Of a DNA stretch of 64,000 nucleotides, positions 9,742-20,470 are shown one piece after another (position 1 is the first letter of the stretch; the number at the start of each line of letters is the position of its first letter). The notes beneath the pieces are model-generated. The model had not been told where the DNA came from. It was given only the letters and a program-made list of their open reading frames with translations, and searched no databases. The DNA lies in assembly GCA_047967505.1 (NCBI GenBank), contig CM106539.1; one strand, written 5' to 3'. Source of the DNA: Dipteris shenzhenensis. Its lineage: Eukaryota; Polypodiophyta; Polypodiopsida; Gleicheniales. Made by a program: the position numbers and the translations under genes.

Positions 9742-11628
9742 TGCGATGACAAAAATTGATATATTTTATTTGGCATTGGTATTATTTTCTTCTATGTTTG
9801 ATGAGAGATTGAGTATCAAGTGATATCCTAGCAGCTCACTTATTTCTATTTTCTAAGATATTGTATGGGATTGAGAGGATGAGTGGAATGGATCATTGTA
9901 AATACCATAGATATGAATTATAAATACCTTGGTATGGGGTGAGAGTTATTTGTGTATGGGATATTATGGGGTTTTTAGAAAATAGGAAGAGTGAGTCATA
10001 TAAAGAGGTGGACTCATGTCCATGTATTCCAATAATATAAGAGAGATCACATGCCAAGTGTGTGGAAAACATGTGGAGGAGTGTGGATTCAAGAGGAATC
10101 CTTCTAGAATTCCTATGTGGAATAAGGAGGATGTGGATATATGGAAAAGAGAGGGTCCCTATGGACTCCATGTGGGGAGACTCGACTTTCTCAATATTTT
10201 AAGAGTCTTGAGCATCTTTTGATGGGACACATGGCAAGAGTAGCCAAAAAGGACATGGATGGTGACATATGGCCTTATGTGATTGATGGGAAAAGGAATC
10301 TACATGTAGCAATTGTAAATGGGTGAAGGAGGGTGACAAAATCTCTATAAAAGAAGGCCTCCTCTCCCTTGTGCAACATCTCTTCCACCATTATGCCTCA
10401 TGTTGCTATAGCTCTGGTCTCCTCAAGCCTCTTCCATGAGCCTTCTCTCCCTTTTGTACATATTCTCTTAGGTAGACTCTTGAGTCCATCTCTCTCTAGT
10501 TCATTCTCTCTCTATGAGTAGTCTTGGAGCTTCCACTCCCTCTTGTACATATGAAACCTCTTCTTCTCCCTTGTGTTTGTAGTATTTTGAGTTACATTAG
10601 AGTGGAGTCTCACTCTATTGGTAACGAAGGTCACTTCATGTTCTCTCTCTTGAATGTCTCTTCCCTTTTCTCCATTGCTTTGTCTTCCAAAGCACTCAGA
10701 AGTGTTGTCTATTCGACTGCTCATTGCACATACATGGTTTATCTATTTCCCAAGCCATAAAGGGGGCTCTTTCTTCCCTCCTAGGTGACCTCTATGGGAC
10801 TTGGATCGTTGATGAATTCTAAGCATGGAGGTAGTATTCTCCCAAGTCAGCACCAGTAGAAGGAGCAGGTGTTTTTCATGATAGTTTGACCCCCTGTCAG
10901 TATTTTGCTCATAACTTTTTGCTCGGTAGTCCGATTTGGACGAAACTTATATCAGCACGAAGCTCTCTTCAAGGAGCATTATGTTATGTCTTTAATTATT
11001 GTATTGGATGTCAAACCAAGAATCTATGACTCTCTGTGTCTGACTGTTTCTTTTTCAGATAGTTTTTACCCCCGTCCAGTAAACTGTTCATTTCTCAGCG
11101 CTTCTCTGTATCTTATGAAACTTATATCAGAGCGAAGCCCATTTCAAGACACATCTCAATATGTGTTTGAATATTTGATATCATGTCCTTGCTGAAAGTT
11201 ATGGGTCTCTGTGTCTTATGATATTTTGGAGAGTGATTTGAGGTAATTGTAAAGGTATCTATGAAGGAGGTGCAATGTTTCCTTGAAACTACCCATCCGA
11301 CCCAATCATCCCCTTCAAACTCCTCGATATATATCAATTCATGTCATGTTCTTGCAATAACATATCGCTCTTCTCTTTGGTACAGACCGACTTGCTGAGA
11401 TTATGGCCTCTGTTGATCCTGTTCTTCTCCCTATCCTTGAGTACAACATCACTTGGGATGTTACCATCTTCATTTTGATCTAAGGGAGGATAGTATGGTG
11501 TGGTCTCTTGGTATAAAATCTTCTTTTTAATGTCCCCTTCCTAGTGATGAATATCTCTATCACTCAATTCGAAATCAGTAGGAACTGAAGAGGTGTGTGA
11601 AGTTTATTATCCCCAACTTCATGTCACA
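9742..11628 (+). repeat. 3' LTR of element B
   Basis: A 1,887-bp LTR beginning TGCGATG after a PPT (GGGGGGAAAGA, 9731-9741) and ending CATGTCACA. It carries a TATA box at 10346-10353. It differs from the LTR at 6102 by many substitutions and small indels, so it is older or of another subfamily. Confidence 0.88.
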
Positions 11629-12240
11629 CCACCTACTGCCTCTGGAGAATATTTCAAGCTTGACACATTCTCAACAGTGATCACCAAAAAATAATTTGAT
11701 TTGCACTCTATAAAATACCAAGCAGATTCAAGATATTTAAAAGACACCTTGGAACAGAAACTCGAAGCCATAGTTTTGTGCAAAGCAATCAAAAACAAAA
11801 AATGAGAATTACAATGATTTTCAAACTCATAATATAAAAAAAATTGCTAATTAAATATTTAAATATTAAAGATTAAAAACTAATTGAAATTACAAAAGTT
11901 AAAATATATTTTTATATTTCTAGATACTACTTTTTTATCTAATATTTTTTTTCATAAATAATTTAATTCAAAATATTTTATAAACATAGATAAAAGAATT
12001 TAATTTATTTTTTCTAAAAATTTATTTATTTTATTTTTTTAAATTTTATTTTATTTAGTTAAATTCATTTATCTATATATTAAAATTTTAATTTAATTTT
12101 TCTAAAATTTTATTATTTTTAAAAAAATTATGTATTTATTTAATTTTACTTTTTTTTTAAATTTTTTTAAATTTAATCCATTTTATTTTATTCTATTCTT
12201 TTAATTTAATATATTTAAAATTTTTAATTTATTTTTTGGG
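11629..12240. other. AT-rich sequence without a gene
   Basis: Flank of the Tat composite. From about 11820 it is nearly all A and T, with long poly-T and poly-A runs. I see no coding or RNA feature. Confidence 0.6.
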
Positions 12241-12282
12241 ACCTCGAAAGGGTCCCCACTCTCCTTGAGGGATTACCCTCCG

Positions 12283-12342
12283 CTAAGCCCCCAAAGGGGG
12301 GGCCTGTTGTGCACGCAATAAGCCCCCTCTTTGGGGGCTTAG
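12283..12342. repeat. GC-rich hairpin with a palindromic motif in the loop
   Basis: The left arm CTAAGCCCCCAAAGGGGG pairs with the right arm ending GGGGGCTTAG (stem about 18 bp, one or two bulged bases). The loop contains TTGTGCACGCAA, a copy of the recurrent palindromic motif of this region. Confidence 0.65.
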
Positions 12343-13510
12343 GAGAGGGGATCTAGGCCCCCTGAAGCTATTACGCGTGCAACAAGCTAGCTAACGGGCT
12401 GGCCTGTTTCATGCACAACAACTGCAAGGGGGGTTAATCCCCCCCTCCTCTCCTCCACCTTCCTCCTCTCCTTCGCCTCCCCACCTCCTCTCCTTTGCCT
12501 TCCGCCTCCCTCCTCTCCTCCACCTCCTCCGCCTCCCGTCTCCCTCTCTACCTCTCCTCTGCCTCCCCGCTCCTCGCCTCCCCGCCTTCCCGCTCCCCCC
12601 CCTAAAAAAAAGTCGTCTCGAGGGGAAGGGGAGGGAGGGAGAGGAGGGAGAGGATTCGTCATCGGAGGGAAGAAGCGGGAGGAGAGGGAAGGGAGAAGCG
12701 GGAGGAGAGGGGAAGGGAGGGGAGGGAGGAAGGGAGGAGAGGGGAAGGGAGGGGAGGGGGGAAGCAGGAGGAGAGGGGAAGGGAGGGGGGAGGAGAGGGG
12801 AAGGGAGGGGAGGGAGGAAGGGAGGAGAGAGGAAGGGAGGGGAGAGGGGAAGCGGGAGGAGAGAGGAAGGGAGGGGAGAGAGGAAGCGAGAGGAGAGGGG
12901 ATGGGAAACAAGAGGAGAGGGGAATGGAGGGAGGGAGGGACTACCTAGGTGGGGAGGTGGTGGAGGAGCTCGAGGAAAGTTGTGAGAGAGAATGAGGAGA
13001 AGTAGAGTTTTATAGGAAATGGGTAGCTTTTTTAAGTTCTTTTAGGTTCACTATAAGTAGAACGTTCTTCATTCTCTCTTTCATTCAAAGTTCATTCTTT
13101 CACACTCCACGCTTCTCTCCTCTCATCAACCTATTGCAAGATTCTCAAAATTTTTAAAATATTACAAGAGGTGAGTTCATTTCCAACCTATTGCATATGC
13201 AAGAATTTCTAAGAATCAAGTTTTTGTAAATTTGATTTTTTTTTTCAAATCCGATTCTTTTCTCAAAAACCTGTTGAGTATGCAACAACTTCAAAAAACC
13301 ATCTTTTGCATTAAATCTTTTTTGCCACAAATTTTCCTCTTTACCTCAAACTCTCATAACCTATTATCACAAATCTCTCTCAAACTCAATCTCTCCCAGC
13401 CTATTGGGCACACAATAATTTTTCAAAAAAATAAATTAGAAAACAATGTATTACAAATTTCTCTCTCAACCTTAAAACCTTTCAAACCTCCCTACCTATT
13501 GCGTACGCAA
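12307..13510. repeat. Cluster of TTGC-N4-GCAA palindromic motifs
   Basis: Copies at 12307-12318 (TTGTGCACGCAA), 12371-12382 (TTACGCGTGCAA), 13191-13202 (TTGCATATGCAA), 13274-13285 (TTGAGTATGCAA), 13404-13415 (TTGGGCACACAA) and 13499-13510 (TTGCGTACGCAA). Most are preceded by CCTRT and followed by an A/C-rich triplet. The four bases in the middle vary, but the outer arms stay complementary. No known family comes to mind. Confidence 0.55.
12430..12945. repeat. Polypyrimidine block followed by polypurine minisatellite
   Basis: 12430-12600 is almost pure C/T. 12610-12945 is almost pure G/A with a repeated GAGAGGGGAAGGGAGGGG-like unit. The two halves can pair with each other, and each is a candidate for triplex or quadruplex structure. 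The 174-codon minus-strand frame across it is a low-complexity artefact. Confidence 0.7.
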
Positions 13511-13559
13511 CAACTTCAAAACAAAATTTAACTATAAATCTCTCCAAAAACTCTTCTCA

Positions 13560-14243
13560 CGACACTTTATTAATATGAGAAATCCATTTATAATATTTTT
13601 ACCCATAATATAATAGTTTTTATTAACTAATGTTAAAATATAATTTTGCTAAAAATATATATTATTAATCTATAAATTAATATAAATAGTATATAATTAT
13701 TGTATAAATAAATAAATATATATATACATTAATTAAAAAATATAACAATGAAAATATTTTTGAAAGGGAGGTCTTCTAGCATATGTGCTTTATATAATAC
13801 TTATTCTTCAAACAATGAAGAATTAGTGAATCTATTTGTAAGGTAGTTCTTAATATGTAAAATCTTTACAATATTCTTGCACAAAACTACAGTATCATTG
13901 AATCCATTGGGATATCATTTTTCTATGTTAGCAACCACCAGATATCCATGATATGGAATACATATTTCTTCTGAATATTTCCTCACATACTTCTTCATTT
14001 CTTCTAATACACCATGCAGCATGAATGTAAGAAAATATGAATCAGTGTGCTTTTAGCCTATGTGCTTGTCCCTAATCAGTAGGATACTTTGACTAGGTAG
14101 ACTTATAATTACTTAAAGTAAAGCCTTTGCAAAGAATCGTACCTAGTATTGGATATAAACAAACACTTTGGAAAGCATATAATATATAGTCTATATATAT
14201 CTAAACTAAATACTTTGGAATGCATATTTTATATAGTCTATAT
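13560..14243. other. AT-rich sequence without a gene
   Basis: Mostly A/T-rich with a short tandem duplication near 14165-14245 (two copies of a segment containing TATATAGTCTATATA). No coding feature seen. Confidence 0.5.
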
Positions 14244-14757
14244 ACCTTAAATCTTATACCCTAAACCTTAAATCCTAAAGCTCCCTAAATCTTAGGTTAT
14301 ATAATCTAAGCTCTTAAACTTATATAACAGTTCTAATCCCTAAACCCTAAACCTTAAACCCTAACCCCTATAGCTTAAATTCTAAAACCTAATTTCCAGA
14401 TCCTAAACCCTAGATTCTAGACTCTAAGCTCATGACCTTATATATAAACCCTAAACCCTAAACCTAAACCCTAAATCCTAAACTTTAAACCCTATTAAAA
14501 CCTAAACCCTAAATCCTAAACCCTAAAATAATAATCATAAATCCTAAACCATAAATGCTAAATCCTAAATCCTTAACCCTAACCTAAACCCTAGATCATA
14601 AACCCTAAACCCTAAATCCTAAACCCTTAGCCTTAAACCTTTAACCCTAAAACCATGATCATAAACCCAAAATCCTAAACACTAAATCTTAAATCCTAAG
14701 CCCTAAATCCTTAACCCTAGATACTAAACCCAAAACCCTAAATGCTAACCCTAAAAT
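14244..14757 (-). repeat. Interstitial telomere-like repeat tract (CCCTAAA)n
   Basis: About 510 bp of degenerate CCCTAAA units on the plus strand (TTTAGGG on minus), with variants such as TCCTAAA, CCTTAAA and CCATAAA. Perfect adjacent units are few, as in an old interstitial tract rather than a live telomere. Single-copy and transposon sequence continues on both sides, so this is not a chromosome end. Confidence 0.88.
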
Positions 14758-14759
14758 AC

Positions 14760-14965
14760 GACCAAAATTTAATGATTTCTTTTAATTTGTGCAATGGGTT
14801 TGATATATTCCCCAACTTATTGCAAGTGGAATAGGTTAATGGTGCACCTAACCTATTGTAAAAATCAAGGAATTTTCTTGATTTGTGCAATAGATTGTAT
14901 ATAGCCCCCAACCTGTTGCCCAAGCAATAGGTTGGGGGATATATCCAACCTGTTGCATAAATCAA
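14760..14965. repeat. Second cluster of the palindromic motif, with a 34-bp inverted repeat
   Basis: 14905-14938 is a near-perfect inverted repeat: CCCCCAACCTGTTGC, loop CCAA, GCAATAGGTTGGGGG (one G:T-type mismatch in 15 pairs). Around it are half-motifs such as AACTTATTGCAAG (14814), AACCTATTGTAAA (14858) and CCAACCTGTTGCATAAATC (14947), plus repeats of AATCAAG(G/A)AATTT. The same motif lies on the other side of the telomere-like tract. Confidence 0.6.
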
Positions 14966-15780
14966 GAAATTTATGGACTAAATTTGACTCTCTCCCTTTG
15001 TTGTCTATATTATCATGCCTCCTCCTCCTCCTTTGTTCTCCACACTCACCTCCTATTGATGTTCATACCCTTCCCTTTCTCGCTCCTCCTTCTCATTCCT
15101 ATTTTCCCCCTACTCATGTTGCCACTCCCACATCCTCTTCTTCTCTTTCCATTTTAGTCTTCGCATGTCACCACTTCATTTCTCTTTTTCTCTCCCTCTC
15201 CCAGTTGTGGGTGTTGAAGGCCTTTGATGAGTGTTGATTAATGGAGCTCAAAATCCCACAACAACATGCAAAGAGATGATCAAGGGAGAGCTACAACATT
15301 TACAATGATATGGTATGAGCCAAAGGGCAAGAAGGAGAATATGGATAACAACACATTGTATACTAATTGTATAATAAAGGATTGTGTCCCAAATGATGAC
15401 CCGGTCTCACAATTTTTGATGGAGACAATCATAGTGCCTTGGCATTCAAGGGAAAAGGAATTAAAGAAGCGCATGGGATATGAGGTATAAGGAAAAATAA
15501 AAATACCATAGCAAAATATTTTGCATATATACAAACTTTCAAGGATGCTCGCTATGGAGGAAGTAGAAGGAGACAGTGCAAATGAAGAATTTCCATGATA
15601 AAAGCTTTGTATTGAAGTCCATTAAAGGATTAGGTAGGCAAGAAGCCAAACAATTGTTGTGTAGACTAGGTGTAGTATTGAGTCATCACCTCCTTTGTCA
15701 AATGAGAGCTAGTGTAGATGTAAAGAGGGCTCATCAAAGATTCTTTAACCCAGCTATGATTCCAGAGTGCTCCCCTCTTT
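14966..15780 (+). other. Unassigned sequence with short open frames
   Basis: A pyrimidine-rich stretch (15000-15200) is followed by an open frame at 15266-15490 (74 codons, mixed composition, containing IWYEPKGKKENMDNNTLY) and another at 15576-15884. I do not recognise either, and they may be remnants of one captured exon or transposon. No promoter or splice evidence is compelling. Confidence 0.3.
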
Positions 15781-16034
15781 CTTTGTACGTGAACTCTCCG
15801 AGTTTCCTCCTTTTTCCTCCTTTTTTGAAGCCTCTCTCTAGAATCTCCCCTGAACCCAGTGCTTGCCACTTGGAGCCCAATTGAGTGCCACATGTCCATA
15901 AAGAACCTTAGAACCTTAGTGCCCTTTAAACCTTAATATTGCACTCCGTATTGATACAAGCACTGTCGAGCCCCCTGGTTTCCTGCTTCACTGTAACCAC
16001 ACTAGACAATACCGGGATTATAGCTGATGTAACA
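15780..16034 (-). repeat. Probable 3' LTR (start) of chromovirus element C
   Basis: On the minus strand, the pol stop is followed by a polypurine tract (AAGGGGAAGGGAA) and then TGTTACATCAGC, a typical LTR start, placing the LTR edge at 16034. The other end is not determined because no second copy is present in the window, so the left coordinate is a guess. Confidence 0.5.
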
Positions 16035-16045
16035 TTCCCTTCCCC

Positions 16046-16630
16046 TTAAGTATGAATTACGTCCTCGAAAACAAAATTGGGAAACCTCCTCTGGATATTG
16101 CTTACCCTTTCCCATATTGAACTCTCTTTAGGTCTATCTTTCCACTTAACCAAACATTCTTGCCATATTGTGTGTCATGTTCTTTTTTCTTGTCTATCTA
16201 AAATTCTTTCTGGTTCATGTGGTAAAGATGCAGGCTCAACTAGGACTTCATTTCCAATGAGATTATCATCATCTCCTAATTTTCCTTTTAGCCTACTAAC
16301 ATGAAAAACTGGATGTACTCTACATCCCTCAGGTAAGGCTAATTTGTAAGCAAGTTCTCCAATCCTCTTAAGTATTATGAATGGTCCACAATACCTAAGA
16401 GACAACTTTGGACATTTACTTATCTTTAGAGATTCTGAAGATTCAGGTACCTTAAGGTAGACTTTCTCATTTACTTCAAACTCCAACTTTCTACGGTGGG
16501 GGTTTGCATAACTTTGTGCTCTATCTTGAGCTCTTCTTATACTATCTTTAGCTAACTTAAGCATTTGATTCATATCTTCAAGAAAGTCTTTGGCCACTTG
16601 AACCTTCTCTTTTTCGAGTCCCACTATCAT
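16046..16630 (-). pseudogene. Integrase C-terminus and chromodomain of element C
   Basis: 16175-16630 is the integrase C-terminal region: a helical stretch, YANPHRRKLEF, then VYLKVPESS, KLSLRYCGPF and HPVFHVSRLK, the usual chromovirus GPF/Y-type ending. After an in-frame TGA near 16176 the same frame continues to a TAA at 16046 and encodes LVKWKDRPKESSIWERVSNI, the core of a chromodomain, which directs insertion to marked heterochromatin in related elements. The stop separates the targeting module from the enzyme. Confidence 0.85.
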
Positions 16631-16756
16631 TGGGCTCTTGGTAGGAATCCATACATCATCATGAATGGACTAAAACCCAAATTCTAATATGGGCAAATAT
16701 TGTTCCCAATTAGTTTGTCGTTTACTTACTTATGCTCGAAGCATATCCTCAACGAT

Positions 16757-17290
16757 CTAATTAACCATTTCAGTTTGACCATCACTCTGTGGATGATCTA
16801 TGGTGCTCATATTCAATGAAGTTTCCAACCTCTTAAACATAGCCCTCCAAAAATGGCTGTTAAATTTGCTACCCCAGTCACTAACAATACTGGCTGGTAG
16901 CCCATACTGTCTATAGATATGCTCCATAAATAGCCTGGCTAATTTTGGAGTTTTAACATCTTCACTAATAGGAATAAAATGGGCCATCTTGGTCTACCGA
17001 CGATCCACAATTACCCACACAAAGTTGTGCCCCCTTTGTATCCTAGATAATACTACTATGAAATCCATGGAGATGCTTTCCCATTTGCCAAATGGAATCT
17101 CCAATGGGTGTAGGAGACCTCCTACCTTAAGGCATTCATCCTTATTGACCTGGCATTTTTGGCACTTTAATACATAATCTTGGACGTCCTTACCTATTCC
17201 ATGCCAAAAGAATTGTCTTTTCAGAAGCACATGTCTTCTAAATTTTCGGGTGTCCAGCACTCAGACCATCATGACATTCAAAAAGGATTA
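16757..17290 (-). pseudogene. Integrase zinc-binding and catalytic core of element C
   Basis: The zinc-binding part starts with ECHDGLSAGHP near 17285 and ends with LKCQKCQ near 17150. The core has WESISMDFIV (first Asp), IVSDWGSKF (second Asp) and HPQSDGQTEMVN (Glu), so the D,D,E residues are present. The frame changes near 17240 and a stop follows the Glu motif. It lies directly after the first residues of RNase H (STFIWDDN), with the rest of that domain gone. Confidence 0.87.
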
Positions 17291-17299
17291 TGCACCTAA

Positions 17300-18280
17300 T
17301 GTCATTATCATCCCATATGAAGGTGCTTCCCTTCCCTTTAAGCTGATTTGTCATCATAACATCAATCCTAGCATAATCTTGGATGAATCTCCTATAGAAT
17401 CCTGACAAACCTAAGAATATCTGTAATTCTTCTAGATTTGTAGGATGTGGCCATTCCAATATGGCCCTTACTTTGTCAGGTTCCATACGAACCCCTTCTT
17501 GGGATATTATATGTCCTAAGTATTTCACTTCTTTTACAAAGAATTCACATTTGGATTCTTTAGCAAAGAGTGAATTATGTCTAAGCAGTTGGAACACTTT
17601 TCGCAAATGTTCCAAATGCTTTTTCCTGGTTTTACTATAAATAAGGATATCGTCTAGAAATACTACAGCAAATTTCCCTAGAAGACACTATTCATAAGTG
17701 TCATGAAAGTTGCTAGAGCATTTGTTAATCCAAATGGCATTACTTTAAATTGATAATGCCCATACCTAGTACGAAATGATGTCTTAGGGACATCCTCTTC
17801 CCTAATTCGTACTTGGTGATATCCTGATCTTAAATCAATTTTAGTAAAGTATTTTGCACCTTGCAATTGATCAAAGAGCTCATCAATGCGAGGCATAGGA
17901 TACTTATTTTTTATGGTGATTTTATTTAGTGCTCGGTAATCTATGCATAAATGCATAGTGCCATCCTTTTTCTTTACCAATAAAACTGGTGTAGACCAAG
18001 GTGAGCTACTTGTTTGGATTTGGCCCTTCCTAAGATATTCTGTTAACTGTCTTTTGACCTCACGTTCCTCCGTTTGACTAAGTCTATATGGGGGTTTACA
18101 AACATGGGTAGATCGAGGAATTAAATCTATTTTATGATCTACTTCCCTCTCAGGAGGTAAAACATCAGGTAAATCAGATGGAAAAACATCTTTAAATTCA
18201 AATATTAAATCATTGAAAGAAGATTTATACTTTTTAACATTATAAAAAACAACATTACTTCTTTCCGATGTAGATGACAT
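17300..18280 (-). pseudogene. Reverse transcriptase of element C, frameshifted at the active site
   Basis: 17678-18280 has [61 protein letters not shown] and [15 protein letters not shown]. The catalytic FLDDILIYSK is encoded at about 17640-17669 in a different frame, so a one-base-type indel lies near 17680. 17300-17615 continues with VKYLGHIISQEGV and FLGLSGFYRRFI (thumb) and reaches GSTFIWDDN, the first residues of RNase H, where the deletion starts. Confidence 0.88.
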
Positions 18281-18473
18281 AAAATCACCAATAAAAGTAA
18301 GTTCACAAAGATATACCTTGCGTTCTTCTTGGTGTAGTAGTCATTCCAATTCCATCAAACAAATAAAAGGAGAGTTAGGCACATCATGTTCTCCTTGAAT
18401 CTGGAAGACTCTACCCTCTTTTTCAAACATAATAGAGTTATTAAGATAACTCCTTTGTAAGCTATGCCCAAGA

Positions 18474-18887
18474 CTATACAGCCATTCTCAACCAAGCACT
18501 ACATCTGTTCGGTTGAGATGCATGATTTGGAAATCCAAGGCATCCTGATAGCCTTGAATATCCACCTCTACACCATATATCATGGTGTCCCAAACTTTTT
18601 TTCTCACTGCCCTTTGCCAACGAGACCACATATTTATCGACACTAGGACTCTCAGGCAATTTTAATTTTTTAACTAATGAGTAGCTCAAGAAATTATGTG
18701 TTGCACTATCATCGACCATCACTCTCACTCTTTGCCCCTTAAATTTTCCATGCATCCTCATTAAATCATGAGGACCAAAGGTAGGCTGCCACATTGCTAA
18801 TGATAGACAGCACATGTGGGTGCTATCCTCATGATAGACCTCTACCTCAATGTACTTTTTAGTACCATTAAGTAGCAACACTTGCAC
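18474..18887 (-). pseudogene. Protease region of element C
   Basis: The active-site region reads VMVDDSATHNFLS where chromoviruses normally have a D-S-G-A-T-H-N-F block; the central Gly is missing and an extra Asp stands in its place, so proteolysis is doubtful. The upstream part (VLLLNGTKKYIEVEV) fits the usual gag-protease linker. A stop at 18474 lies before RT. Confidence 0.72.
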
Positions 18888-19690
18888 CGCATGTAGTTGT
18901 CTTTGTGGAGGTCTATTTGGGGCTTTAACTCCTACTAGTTTATTTTTAGGGCAGTTCTAAGTAGCATGGTCTTTGCCCAAACATTTGAAGCAAAGATTTT
19001 CTTGCCTGGCCCTTTCATAATCTTCTTTCTTCAAGACAGGATAATTTTGTGTTTGAGGTTTCTTATGTGGTGCCTGAGGAACCTCCTTCTTAAAGTGCCC
19101 CTTCCTTTTCAAATTGGGAAATTTATTGAACTTTGGAACAAAACTTGTTTGTTCTGAAGCTCCAACTATGAATTTCCCCATCGTATCATCGTATATTTGG
19201 GCATACTTAATGGCTTCCTCAAAGGTTTTTGGAGAATTTCTTTTCATCTCAACCTTATGTCTTTGAGACCTCTCATGAAACCCCTTATCTTTTGGAATTC
19301 ATCAATTCCCTTCAACTTAAGGACTGCCTCCCTATAATTTGCTATGTACTATACTAGAGTGTTTTTACTCATAGTGCAACTGTCCCAAGCGTCCCATGCT
19401 CTTTCTAATTCATTTTTTGATAAAAATTCTTTTAGGAAGGCTTGTTCAAACTTAGTCTAATACTAAGGAATTCTATCACTCTTCCTGAGGCTCATCCACC
19501 ATTTATAGGCTTTATTTCCAAGGGAAAGACTTGCTTCCACGACTTGATTTTCAAGAGGAGTATTCCTGAGTCGATGGAAGTTTTGCCACTTTTGCAAGAA
19601 TGTATTAATTGCATCATTATTATGCTCCTTTTCTTCCCCATTGAAACTTGGCAGTTTGAAGTCGTTAAGGATGTTCGAGGTTTCTCTAAG
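18888..19690 (-). pseudogene. gag: gag of element C, 5' truncated
   Basis: From about 19690: LPSFNGEEKEHNNDAINTFL and ENQVVEASLSLGNKAYKWW are capsid. A stop near 19461 follows; FEQAFLKEFLSKNELERAWD continues, then a Lys-rich linker (19247-18957). The CCHC knuckle CFKCLGKDHAT has an in-frame stop between its His and last Cys, near 18957. At 19690-19720 the frame passes without a stop into the G/A-rich satellite, so the true N-terminus is lost or replaced. Confidence 0.8.
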
Positions 19691-19699
19691 TCGAGAGGT

Positions 19700-20470
19700 G
19701 AACCTCTCGACGAAAGAGGGGAGGGAGGGAGGAAGAGGGACGGAGGGAGGGAGCGGCGGAAGAGGGGAGGGAGTGGTGGAAGAGGGAGGGAGGAGCGGCG
19801 GAAGAGGCACAGGTAGGGAGATGGAAGAGGGGAGGGAGCGGAGGTAGGGGGAGGCAGTGGGAGGGGGGAGCAGGGGTAGGGAGGCAGGAGGGGGAAGTGG
19901 GGGTAGGGGGCGGGGGGGTAGGGGGAGGCAGGAGGGGGGAGTGGGGGTAGGGAGGCAGGAGGGGGGGAGGCGGGTAGGGGGCAGCGGGGTAGGAAGGCAG
20001 GAGGGGGGAGCGAAGTAGGGGGCGGTGGGGTAGGGGGAGGCAGGAGGGGGAGCGGGGGTAGGGAATGGGGGAGGCTGGGTAGGGGGCGACGGGGTAGGGA
20101 GGCAGGAGGAGGGAGCGAGGGTAGGGGGCGGCGGGGTAGGGGGAGGCAAGAGGGGGGAGCATGGGCAGGGAGGGGGGAGGCGGGGTAGGAAGGGGGTGAG
20201 GCAGGGTAGGGGGCGGCGGGGTAGGGAGCGAGGGTAGGGGGAGGCACGAGGGGGGGAGCCGGGGTAGGGGGAGGCAGGAGGGGGGAGCGAGGGTAGGGGG
20301 AGGCGGGGTAGGGGGAGGCAGGAGGCAGGAGGGGGGGGAGGTGGGGTAGGGGGCAGCGGGGTAGGGGAGGGCAGGAGGCGGGGGAGGGGGGGCAACAGGG
20401 TAGGGGGAGGCAGGAGGGGGGAGCGGGAGGGGGGAGCGGGGGAAGGGGGAGGCAGCGGGAGGGTGAGGGG
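19700..20470. repeat. G-rich minisatellite
   Basis: Degenerate tandem units built from GGGGGAGGCAGGAGGGGGGAG and GGGGTAGGGGGCGGCGGGGTAG, G-rich on plus. Runs of three to seven G recur every few bases, a strong quadruplex pattern. It directly adjoins the gag of element C. Confidence 0.8.

Larger units (their letters stand above)
6102..11628 (+). mobile_element. Tat-like element B (5' half of the internal region deleted)
   Basis: LTR at 6102-7959, internal region 7960-9741, LTR at 9742-11628. The internal region begins one base after the LTR with sequence matching element A from about 5335, so PBS, leader, gag, protease, RT and the first RNase H are all missing. It keeps a damaged archaeal-type RNase H and the integrase that element A lacks. 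The LTRs are diverged from each other, so the insertion is not recent. Confidence 0.87.
16034..19690 (-). mobile_element. Ty3/gypsy chromovirus element C, RNase H deleted, 5' end lost
   Basis: Minus-strand order gag, protease, RT, integrase, chromodomain, PPT, LTR. The chromodomain after integrase places it among the chromoviruses. RNase H is missing between RT and integrase, and the gag N-terminus, PBS and 5' LTR are missing: the gag frame runs directly into a G/A-rich satellite. Several stops and one frameshift at the RT active site make it dead. Confidence 0.87.

Noticed and set aside
12387-12911. 174-codon Pro/Ser frame
   Set aside because: Low-complexity translation of the polypyrimidine/polypurine block.
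13232-13531. 99-codon plus-strand frame
   Set aside because: Phe/Leu/Ser/Gln-biased translation of AT- and CT-rich DNA that contains the palindromic motifs.
14244-14757. Chromosome end
   Set aside because: The repeat is degenerate, short and flanked by ordinary sequence on both sides.
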